A stretch of DNA of 5,144 nt from Bacteroidota bacterium (lineage in GTDB: Bacteria > Bacteroidota > Bacteroidia > Cytophagales > Cyclobacteriaceae): contig JAEZBX010000274.1 of assembly GCA_023412765.1 (NCBI GenBank), positions 1 to 5,144 on the forward strand. Reading direction: 5' to 3'. This document shows positions 1 through 5,144 of the stretch, piece after piece. The notes under the pieces were generated by a model, which saw nothing but the letters and a program-made list of their open reading frames with translations, searched no databases and was not told where the DNA came from. How positions within the stretch are numbered: position 1 is the stretch's first letter; each line of letters opens with the position of its first letter. The translations under genes were made by a program, and so were the position numbers.

Positions 1-692
1 GTGAAATACATCCAGGCTGCGACCCATGTCCACTGTGTATCAAAAAATGTAGGATTGTTTGCAAAAAATGATTTGAAGGTTTCAAACGATCCAATCATGT
101 CGAACTGAAGATGGGTGTTGAGAGGTAGATCTTCTATAACACCGATTACCTCCAGATCAACAAAGCTGTTCAGGTTGAGACGTTTTCCTATGGGATCGTC
201 ATTGCCAAAATATTTTTTTGCGGCGGTCTCCGTTAGCAACAGTTCATTGGGACCTACTAGTGCTTTAGCTGCATCTCCTTTCTTAAATTTGAAGTCATAG
301 ATTTCAAGAAACTCATGGTCGGCAAATATGAAATCATCCTCGAAATATACTTCGTCATCCAGTTTGAGCACCGCCGATTGACCCCAACTTGAAGGCCTGA
401 AAATCAATGATGCATTGGTCACTTCGGGAAAATCGTTTTTCAAAGTATTCTTGGTGGGGAACGGAACAGTGGCTGATTGAGACAGGTGGGTGCCCATCGG
501 GAAATCTTCGACAAGCCTGTAGATTTGCTGGTGTTTTGCAAAGCCACTTTCGTAGCTGAGCTCATCCTTCACAAAAAGAAGAATAAGTATGCAGGCCGCA
601 ATGCCGAGTGCTAAGCCTAGCGTATTTATAAGCGAATAGTACTTCTGCTGGACAAAGTTGCGCAGTGCAATTTTCAAGTAGTTCCGGATCAT
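1..692 (-). CDS. FtsX/MacB-family ABC transporter permease, partial (C-terminal part beyond the left edge)
   Basis: An inner-membrane ABC permease of the MacB/LolC/FtsX type, a family that couples cytoplasmic ATP hydrolysis to work on periplasmic substrates such as lipoproteins, peptides or drugs; the substrate here is unknown. I translated 230 codons from an ATG at 692-690 to the window edge with no stop. The protein begins MIRNYLKIALRNF, followed by one membrane helix at about residues 20-42 and the start of a MacB-like periplasmic domain with EFLEIYDFKFKKGD (about 127-140) and TETAAKKYFGNDDPIGKRL (about 154-172). These match the same positions of the complete permease at 1326-3722, so the family call is firm. 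The start is fixed by an in-frame TAA at 704-702 just upstream and by alignment to that paralogue. No clear Shine-Dalgarno is seen. Expected full length is near 800 residues, so about 570 are missing. The gene is divergent from the second permease. Confidence 0.93.
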   Translation of the reverse strand, partial: MIRNYLKIALRNFVQQKYYSLINTLGLALGIAACILILLFVKDELSYESGFAKHQQIYRLVEDFPMGTHLSQSATVPFPTKNTLKNDFPEVTNASLIFRPSSWGQSAVLKLDDEVYFEDDFIFADHEFLEIYDFKFKKGDAAKALVGPNELLLTETAAKKYFGNDDPIGKRLNLNSFVDLEVIGVIEDLPLNTHLQFDMIGSFETFKSFFANNPTFFDTQWTWVAAWMYF

Positions 693-1022
693 GCTGGTAA
701 TTTAATGGGTCGACGAAATTATGGCTTCTTGGGAAGTTGCATAATTTAAACGGAAAAAGTCCGGACAAAGGCGAAGAAAAATCGGCCTAACTTCACTCCC
801 CTGAATTGGGGGATTTGTGTTCACTGAAAATTCGCCCAGCAACAGAATTATCGGCCCTCGCACGTTCATATCGTTCCTGCCCGACCATTGAACCTGACGG
901 AAAAAGCCTTCTCCTTGCGTTATGCGACGCACATGCGTTTTGCTTATCACTTTACTACTTCCTTAAATCATGGCCAAAGGCTCTTGAAAAATTGAAAGGA
1001 ATAGCCGAGGAAATGGCGTATG
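693..1022. other. Intergenic stretch without a convincing gene; opposed open frames
   Basis: This stretch separates the left permease from the repeat island. Two frames stay open across it: minus 950-702 (82 codons, GTG start, an AAGGAAG string 7 bases upstream) and plus 806-1063 (85 codons, TTG start). They overlap in opposite directions and I recognise neither product. The plus frame ends inside the 40-bp repeat, whose palindrome supplies its last residues (IPIAIGTNKE) and stop, so at least that end is not a normal gene terminus. Its stretch SWPKALEKLKGIAEEMAYEYR looks mildly protein-like and could be a decayed gene tail. Small inverted repeats are present, for example TCCCC/GGGGA (797-801 and 809-813) and ACGCA/TGCGT (927-931 and 934-938), without a T-run that would make a terminator. 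Confidence 0.4.
741..769 (-). promoter_or_regulatory. Possible Bacteroidota-type promoter for the left permease gene
   Basis: Reading the minus strand, TTTG (769-766) is followed after 17 bases by TAAATTAT (748-741). This resembles the Bacteroidota primary-sigma pattern of a TTTG -33 element and a TAnnTTTG -7 element, although the last bases of the -7 box do not match and the spacing is slightly short. The -7 element lies 48 bases upstream of the ATG at 692, a reasonable leader length. In A+T-rich DNA such matches arise by chance, so this is only a candidate. Confidence 0.22.
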
Positions 1023-1062
1023 AATATCGAATACCGATAGCTATCGGTACGAACAAGGAATA
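1023..1062. repeat. 40-bp direct repeat, left copy, with 18-bp perfect palindrome
   Basis: This 40-base sequence is identical, base for base, to 3815-3854; the match breaks on both sides (g/a before, a/t after). Its centre, TACCGATAGCTATCGGTA at 1032-1049, is a perfect 18-bp palindrome, flanked by AATATCGAA on the left and GAACAAGGAA on the right. The two copies bracket the complete permease gene in the same orientation. It is likely a member of a dispersed intergenic repeat family. Its function is unknown. Confidence 0.9.
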
Positions 1063-1063
1063 A

Positions 1064-1095
1064 TGAATATCGAATATTGAATATCGAACAAGGAA
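1064..1095. repeat. Short imperfect tandem of TGAATATCG / GAACAAGGAA units
   Basis: TGAATATCG occurs at 1064-1072 and again at 1078-1086 (14-base period) and is followed by GAACAAGGAA, the same string that ends the 40-bp repeat immediately to the left. The segment therefore looks like a partial, degenerate re-iteration of the flanks of that repeat without its palindrome. A related degenerate stretch follows the right copy (3853-3880), including CGATA/TATCG at 3869-3880. Confidence 0.65.
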
Positions 1096-1105
1096 CACCG
1101 AAGTA

Positions 1106-1177
1106 TCGCTCGAGCGAAGTCTGTACACATTATCCTCGAGCGAAACTTTAAACCTTAAACTTTGAACTATAAACTTC
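1106..1177. repeat. Composite repeat module A: stem-loop plus five heptamers
   Basis: The stem arms TCGCTCGAG (1106-1114) and CTCGAGCGA (1135-1143) are perfect complements around a 20-base loop. The left arm also starts a self-palindrome, TCGCTCGAGCGA (1106-1117). Directly abutting the right arm are five 7-base units: AAACTTT, AAACCTT, AAACTTT, GAACTAT, AAACTTC (1143-1177), the last two degenerate. The 38 bases from 1108 align without gaps to module C from 3885 with about six mismatches by eye, so they share descent. Confidence 0.8.
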
Positions 1178-1200
1178 TGGCAAACACCGAATATCGAAGT

Positions 1201-1277
1201 TTCGCTCGATCCAAGTTCCTACAAACTGTCTTCGAGCGAACTATTAACTAATAACTATTAACGAATAACTAATCAGT
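1201..1277. repeat. Composite repeat module B: stem-loop plus A/T-rich heptamers
   Basis: TTCGCTCGA (1201-1209) and TCGAGCGAA (1232-1240) form a 9-bp perfect stem around a 22-base loop. Two bases later come 7-base units ATTAACT, AATAACT, ATTAACG, AATAACT and a degenerate AATCAGT (1243-1277). The stem is the same family as in modules A and C, but the heptamer sequence differs (AWTAACT instead of AAACYTT) while the 7-base period is kept. The module is preceded by CACCGAATATCGAAGT, similar to CACCGAAGT ahead of module A, so B may be a diverged duplicate of A. Confidence 0.75.
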
Positions 1278-1325
1278 AACCTTCTCAAAATTTTCAGGTA
1301 TCTTTTCTGTCAAATCCCAATAGTC
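1269..1325 (-). pseudogene. Possible C-terminal remnant of a lost minus-strand gene
   Basis: Read on the minus strand, the 57 bases just outside the permease start encode DYWDLTEKIPENFEKVTD and then a TAG stop at 1271-1269. The segment is charged and codon-like, more protein-like than its plus-strand reading. The stop is followed immediately by the heptamers and stem of module B in the same relative order and orientation as the heptamers and stem of module C after the genuine stop of the S41 peptidase at 3964. I infer that a minus-strand gene once ended here and lost its body when the permease came to lie at 1326. The frame stays open further (to 1637) only as antisense of the permease. The segment is short, I recognise no family, and chance is a real alternative. 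Confidence 0.28.
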
Positions 1326-3722
1326 ATGGTCAAAAATTACCTGAGGATTGCGCTGCGAAACATAGCGCAAAGTCCGTTGTATGCATTTATCAATATCAGT
1401 AGCCTCGCCATTGGACTCGCTGCATGCCTGGTTATCTACCTCTTCATCCAGGATGAACGAAGTTTCGATGCGTTCCATTCTAAAGGAAAAAACATATATC
1501 GACTGGACGAAATCCAAAATTTTCCCGGTACAAATCTTCAAAAGGTAGCGCTGTCTATGCCGGGCATGGCACCTGCTATGCAGAGAGAATTTCCGGAAGT
1601 GGTCACCTACAGTCGCTTTATGTGCAGACCAAAACAATTGGTTGCCAAGGAAGATAAACGTTTTTTGTTGCCAAATGTCGCGACCGTTGATAGTACATTC
1701 CTTGAGATTTTTGATTTTGAAGTTATTGTCGGTGACAGAACAACGGCGCTGGACGAACCATATAGTATCATGATTACCGACGAAACAGCGCTGAAGTTTT
1801 TTTCAAACCTTGATGAAGCGATGGGGAACACGCTCAACTTTCGCGATAAGGAGTATAAAGTGACGGGTATTTTAAAGAAGGTGCCGGAAAATTCTCATAT
1901 GAAATTTGATGCGTTGGCTTCGATGAATACTATTGTTGCAGAGGATAATCGTTTTAATGATCGGTGGGGCAGTAATTTTCTCAATACTTATCTGGTGCTC
2001 CATGCGAATGCTGATATCAAGGCACTTGAAGCGAAATTTCCTGCGTTCATGAGTCGCCACATGGATAACCCGGACATCAATAAGTTTTACGTTTTGTATC
2101 TGCAACAACTGAAAGATGTTCACCTGGCGTCGACGGATATTGAACACGACTACAACAACTATAGAAAGTTTAATGGTGAATATCTGGGAATCTTTTCTAT
2201 CATTGGGATATTCATTCTGATCATCGCCGGATTGAACTTTATGAATCTTACGACCGCCAGGGCATCGCACAGATGGAAGGAGATTGGCGTGAGGAAGATT
2301 GTCGGGGCGGGGAAAGTGCAACTGTTCCTGCAATTCATTTTTGAATCCTGCCTACTTGCCTTTTTTGCTTTGATTCTTTCCGTGCTTCTCAGCTTGCTGT
2401 TTATTCCTTTGATCAATCTTGCATTGGACCGTCACCTATCTTTGAATATGATGATAGTCGATCCACTCAACATACTATATCTTTTGGCAGTCACGACTGG
2501 TCTCGGCATGATTACGGGTATCTATCCCGCGTTTTACATGACTTCTTTCAATATGTCGCGGGTGCTTAAAGGCGGAGGCCATAGCGGTGGTCGTTCAATA
2601 TTCAGGAGCAGCATGGTTGTGATACAGTTTGGTTTAGCGGTGGCAATGATTATCAGTACCCTAATAGTGGTACAACAGTTGGGCTACATGCAAGACAAAG
2701 ATTTGGGCTTCAACAAGGACCAAATTATGCTGGTAGATATGAATCGGGAGGCCAACCAAAAATTTGAAGTACTTCGAACAGAGCTCAAAAGAAGTCCGAT
2801 GATCCTAGGGGTCACCGCTAGCGGTCAGCGTCTCGGTGAAAATTTTCATCAAGGCACTTTTAAGGTTAAAGGCGATACGGGAGTGTTTTCGATTACACCC
2901 TCAAACGTGAATGTCGACTATGAATATCTCGATGTGTACGATATTAAGCTGAAGGAGGGAAGAAAATTTTCGAAAGATGTTCTCAGCGATAGGGCGATGG
3001 CATTCATCATAAACGAATCATTTGCCAACGAACTGGGGATAAAGGACGTAATTGGAACAAAAGCAGGGCTCGGTGGGTATCATAATGATTCGTTGGGTAC
3101 CATTATCGGGGTTGCGAAGGATTTTAATTTCAATTCTTTACATTATAAAGTCAATACGCTGCAAATGTCCGTGCATCCCGAATGGGGTTATGATGAAATG
3201 TCGGTCAAGTTTGATGGGACAAAGGTAGACGAAGCGATTGCTTATGTTGAAAATTTATGGAAGCAACACATATCGTATCCATTTGATTACTCGTTCCTGG
3301 ACGATCATTTTGAACAGCTGTATCGAACGGATCGTCAAATGAGTTCCATTGTCGCGATCATGGCCGGACTTGCCATTCTAATAGCGTGCATGGGGCTGTT
3401 CGGACTTGCAGCCATCACAACAAGGAAAAAGATCAAAGAGATCGGAATACGAAAGGCCCTGGGCGCAACCGAAAGTCAAATCACGGTCTTGCTTTCAAAG
3501 AATTTTTCGCTGCTTCTAATCCTGGCATTTGTAATTGCCAGTCCAGTCACCTATTGGTTATTACAACGTTGGCTTGACGGGTTTGCATATCGGATAACCA
3601 TTAACCCACTATTATTTGTGCTCGGCGGTATTATTGCCCTAGCCATAGCGCTAGCAACGATAAGCTATCATACGGTTCGCTCCGCGCGCAGTAATCCGGT
3701 GGATTCGTTGAGGTACGAGTAG
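1326..3722 (+). CDS. FtsX/MacB-family ABC transporter permease, complete (798 residues)
   Basis: An inner-membrane permease of the MacB/LolC/FtsX superfamily, in the duplicated form usual in Bacteroidota. Visible order: helix 1 at about residues 19-42; periplasmic MacB-like domain about 43-280; helices at about 286-309, 335-366 and 382-404 forming the first FtsX domain, with the signature RWKEIGVRKIVGAGKVQL (316-333); a helix at about 428-450; a second periplasmic domain about 451-670; and a second FtsX domain with helices at about 674-697, 727-748 and 759-781 and the matching signature KKIKEIGIRKALGATESQI (701-719). It ends NPVDSLRYE, a typical C-terminus for this class. The ATG is the only start candidate after an in-frame TAA at 1266-1268 and aligns with the left permease (MVKNYLRIALRN versus MIRNYLKIALRN). 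No Shine-Dalgarno is evident. No ATPase gene is adjacent, so the energy source and substrate are unknown. Repeat islands flank it on both sides. Confidence 0.95.
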   Translation: MVKNYLRIALRNIAQSPLYAFINISSLAIGLAACLVIYLFIQDERSFDAFHSKGKNIYRLDEIQNFPGTNLQKVALSMPGMAPAMQREFPEVVTYSRFMCRPKQLVAKEDKRFLLPNVATVDSTFLEIFDFEVIVGDRTTALDEPYSIMITDETALKFFSNLDEAMGNTLNFRDKEYKVTGILKKVPENSHMKFDALASMNTIVAEDNRFNDRWGSNFLNTYLVLHANADIKALEAKFPAFMSRHMDNPDINKFYVLYLQQLKDVHLASTDIEHDYNNYRKFNGEYLGIFSIIGIFILIIAGLNFMNLTTARASHRWKEIGVRKIVGAGKVQLFLQFIFESCLLAFFALILSVLLSLLFIPLINLALDRHLSLNMMIVDPLNILYLLAVTTGLGMITGIYPAFYMTSFNMSRVLKGGGHSGGRSIFRSSMVVIQFGLAVAMIISTLIVVQQLGYMQDKDLGFNKDQIMLVDMNREANQKFEVLRTELKRSPMILGVTASGQRLGENFHQGTFKVKGDTGVFSITPSNVNVDYEYLDVYDIKLKEGRKFSKDVLSDRAMAFIINESFANELGIKDVIGTKAGLGGYHNDSLGTIIGVAKDFNFNSLHYKVNTLQMSVHPEWGYDEMSVKFDGTKVDEAIAYVENLWKQHISYPFDYSFLDDHFEQLYRTDRQMSSIVAIMAGLAILIACMGLFGLAAITTRKKIKEIGIRKALGATESQITVLLSKNFSLLLILAFVIASPVTYWLLQRWLDGFAYRITINPLLFVLGGIIALAIALATISYHTVRSARSNPVDSLRYE

Positions 3723-3723
3723 G

Positions 3724-3751
3724 GTTGAAAGTTCAAGGTTTAAGGTTCAAA
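3724..3751. repeat. Heptamer array directly after the permease stop codon
   Basis: Starting one base after the TAG stop are four 7-base units: GTTGAAA, GTTCAAG, GTTTAAG, GTTCAAA, followed by a partial GTTGCCT. These are the reverse-complement type of the AAACTTT/AAACCTT units of modules A and C. The array is therefore inverted relative to 3920-3954 and could pair with it imperfectly across the intergenic region. Between this array and the 40-bp repeat (3752-3814) I see nothing recognisable. Confidence 0.65.
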
Positions 3752-3814
3752 GTTGCCTGAGCCTAATATATTGTAGGACTTGGGGAGATCTGACCCGTAA
3801 ATTTTAACCAGACA

Positions 3815-3854
3815 AATATCGAATACCGATAGCTATCGGTACGAACAAGGAATA
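3815..3854. repeat. 40-bp direct repeat, right copy, with 18-bp perfect palindrome
   Basis: Identical to 1023-1062 and in the same orientation, with the 18-bp palindrome at 3824-3841. It is followed by ATATCGAACATCGATCACG and a degenerate palindrome, CGATAACTATCG (3869-3880, 5-bp arms), which looks like a decayed second copy of the core. Two 100% identical 40-mers beside otherwise diverged modules imply recent spread, gene conversion or selection on this sequence. Confidence 0.9.
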
Positions 3855-3883
3855 TCGAACATCGATCACGATAACTATCGGGA

Positions 3884-3954
3884 CGCTTGAGCGAAGTTCG
3901 TAGGCATCATCCTCGAGCGAAACCTTAAACTTTAAACCTTAAACTTTAAACCTT
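3884..3954. repeat. Composite repeat module C: stem-loop plus five regular heptamers
   Basis: CGCTTGAG (3884-3891) pairs with CTCGAGCG (3912-3919) through eight positions, one a G-T wobble in RNA, around a 20-base loop. Abutting it are five exact 7-base units alternating AAACCTT and AAACTTT (3920-3954), the cleanest array in the window. The array lies nine bases from the stop codon of the minus-strand peptidase, so in that gene's mRNA the order is stop, heptamers, stem-loop. There is no U-run after the stem, so a classical intrinsic terminator is not evident, but a role at the 3' end of the transcript is possible. Confidence 0.8.
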
Positions 3955-3963
3955 AAAACAATT

Positions 3964-5144
3964 TCACCGAAGTCGCGGGTCGTCGACAGTCAACGTAAAA
4001 CTCCTCTTCTTCGCATCCAGCGAGTGTCCAATAACTTCTGCTGGCTCACCACGGAACGCCTTACGACCCGTGGTTGGCACGCCAGTAATTTGTTCCAGAG
4101 CCTGGCTTAATAACTCTTCGCGAGTGTCGCCCAGTGGATAGATGAAGAGCTTGTTATCTTTATTTTCAATGTCTGGAATAAATCCATTGCTATAATCCGA
4201 TTGGTTGAGACTGTTGTAAACCTTCACAACAATTGGCTGCATGCCCCAGGTGTTTCTTGGATCATCATCATCGTACAGCGAAATTGAACCGACATTTTTT
4301 CCATAGGTTACGTCGCCAATGAGAAATACGTCCAGGTAAGGATTGAGTCCATTGATGATCAACTCGCTTGCCGACGCCGTACGCGATCCGGTTAAAATAT
4401 AAACTCGACCTGAGAGTTGATTTCCAATGTTCTGCGTCTTCTCATGAAGTCGGCTTTGCAGGAAAGAAGCTCCTGCATTCGGGTCTGAGAGAATCTCATC
4501 TTCAACTCTTGGATTATATTCCCTCCTGAAAAACAATTTGTTTCCGGGGTCCGGTGCAATAAGACTTGCCAGGTTGTTAGCGGACACTTCTGAACCACCG
4601 CTGTTGAACCGCAGATCCAGGATGAGATCAGTTATTCCTTTTGCTTTGAATCCCTCAAAGATGTTGTCCATCTCTGCGTCATAAACACCAGTTTGATTAT
4701 CCGTCCCGCTTGCAAAGAAATTGTAGACATAATATCCGATCTTCTTTCCGTTCAATTCGATAACCTTGGACAAATAATTCGGATTCTCAGTATACACTAT
4801 CGTTGTAAGGTTAACAGTTTTCGGGTCACCAAACTCTTCGTTCTCTACCAGCAGAGGTTTGTACGTTACTGAGTAATTACTAGTTGCAAGGTTAGCCAAT
4901 ACGGTTTGATAATTTGATGTGTTCAACTGCTGCCCATTGACATGTGTGATCGCGTCACCGCGCTTCAGTTCGGCCTCTTCCGCTGGAGACGAAGGCTTTA
5001 CATAAAGAATTTGTGCTAGTACGTTGTTGCTGTTGTCTTCTTTGTATAACACATATTCAAACCCAGCTTCTTTGCTAATCCCCTGCAGAGAATTCAACAA
5101 ATCCTGGTAGTTATCCTGAATCCAGGAGAAACGATCATCATCAG
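3964..5144 (-). CDS. S41-family serine peptidase (C-terminal-processing type) with PDZ domain, partial (N-terminus beyond the right edge)
   Basis: A serine endopeptidase of MEROPS family S41 (CtpA/Prc/tricorn-like), which uses a Ser-Lys dyad. The frame is open to the window edge: DDDRFSWIQDNYQD precedes the TTG at 5100, so that TTG is internal and the true start lies outside. Counting from codon 5100: a PDZ domain at about residues 28-80 (VKPSSPAEEAELKRGDAITHVNG) and the catalytic core at about 120-312, with GKKIGYYVYNFF, LILDLRFNSGGS (159-170) and TASASELIINGL. By comparison with E. coli Prc (Ser452/Lys477), the nucleophile is Ser243 (codon 4374-4372) and the base is Lys268 in TYGKNVGS (codon 4299-4297); the 25-residue spacing is identical. 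The protein is probably exported, possibly a lipoprotein, but its signal region is not visible. It converges on the permease gene, and module C follows its TGA stop. Its substrate is unknown. Confidence 0.95.
   Translation of the reverse strand, partial: DDDRFSWIQDNYQDLLNSLQGISKEAGFEYVLYKEDNSNNVLAQILYVKPSSPAEEAELKRGDAITHVNGQQLNTSNYQTVLANLATSNYSVTYKPLLVENEEFGDPKTVNLTTIVYTENPNYLSKVIELNGKKIGYYVYNFFASGTDNQTGVYDAEMDNIFEGFKAKGITDLILDLRFNSGGSEVSANNLASLIAPDPGNKLFFRREYNPRVEDEILSDPNAGASFLQSRLHEKTQNIGNQLSGRVYILTGSRTASASELIINGLNPYLDVFLIGDVTYGKNVGSISLYDDDDPRNTWGMQPIVVKVYNSLNQSDYSNGFIPDIENKDNKLFIYPLGDTREELLSQALEQITGVPTTGRKAFRGEPAEVIGHSLDAKKRSFTLTVDDPRLR

Noticed and set aside
1032..1049. Riboswitch or known operator at the 18-bp palindrome
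   Set aside because: The same sequence occurs identically at 3824-3841 between convergent genes, where a 5' regulatory element is unlikely, and no known aptamer pattern is seen.
1106..1240. CRISPR-like array: recurring GCTCGAGCGAA elements separated by unlike sequence of similar length
   Set aside because: The recurring pieces are complementary arms of stem-loops about 20 bases apart, not same-strand direct repeats of 25-40 bases with uniform spacers, and there is no cas gene.
1269..1637. 122-codon minus-strand frame as an intact gene
   Set aside because: All but its last 19 codons are antisense to the well-supported permease; only the terminal 57 bases are discussed as a possible remnant.
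1872..2416. Minus-strand open frames of 153 and 85 codons
   Set aside because: They lie wholly antisense to the permease coding sequence, have unconvincing composition and show no recognisable domain.
3884..3919. Classical rho-independent terminator for the peptidase gene
   Set aside because: The stem is only eight pairs with a 20-base loop and no U-run follows on either strand. Kept as a possible 3'-end element only.
5100..5100. TTG at 5100 as the start of the S41 peptidase
   Set aside because: The same frame stays open to the window edge (DDDRFSWIQDNYQD before it), there is no signal peptide after it, and S41 proteins of this type have an N-terminal domain ahead of the PDZ.

Overview
The window looks like chromosomal DNA of a Bacteroidota bacterium, probably Cytophagales-like. 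The evidence is two FtsX/MacB-type permeases of the roughly 800-residue class common in that phylum (the complete one ends NPVDSLRYE), a PDZ-containing S41 peptidase, start codons without a strong Shine-Dalgarno sequence, and A+T-rich intergenic DNA full of short repeats (AAACTTT/AAACCTT heptamers, GAATATCGAA and GAACAAGGAA strings, GATAGCTATC palindromes). The assignment rests on recognition by eye, not on a database search.

Layout. Positions 1-692 (minus) hold the N-terminal 230 residues of an ABC transporter permease that runs off the left edge. Positions 693-1325 lie between two divergent genes: a stretch with no convincing gene (693-1022), then a dense repeat island (1023-1277), then about 50 bases that may be the tail of a lost minus-strand gene. 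Positions 1326-3722 (plus) encode a complete 798-residue permease related to the first. Positions 3723-3963 are a second repeat island between convergent genes. Positions 3964-5144 (minus) hold the C-terminal 392 residues of an S41 serine peptidase that runs off the right edge.

The permeases are envelope proteins of the MacB/LolC/FtsX superfamily. No ATPase partner is in the window, so their substrate cannot be told. The peptidase is probably exported and acts in the periplasm or at the outer membrane; nothing ties it functionally to the permeases.

The most interesting structure is in the islands. A 40-bp sequence with an 18-bp perfect palindrome occurs identically on both sides of the complete permease gene. 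A composite module, a 8-9 bp stem with a 20-22 nt loop abutting about five 7-bp repeats, occurs three times. Heptamer arrays start within about 10 nt of the stop codons of both convergent genes and read the same way relative to those genes, which suggests a repeat family associated with gene 3' ends.
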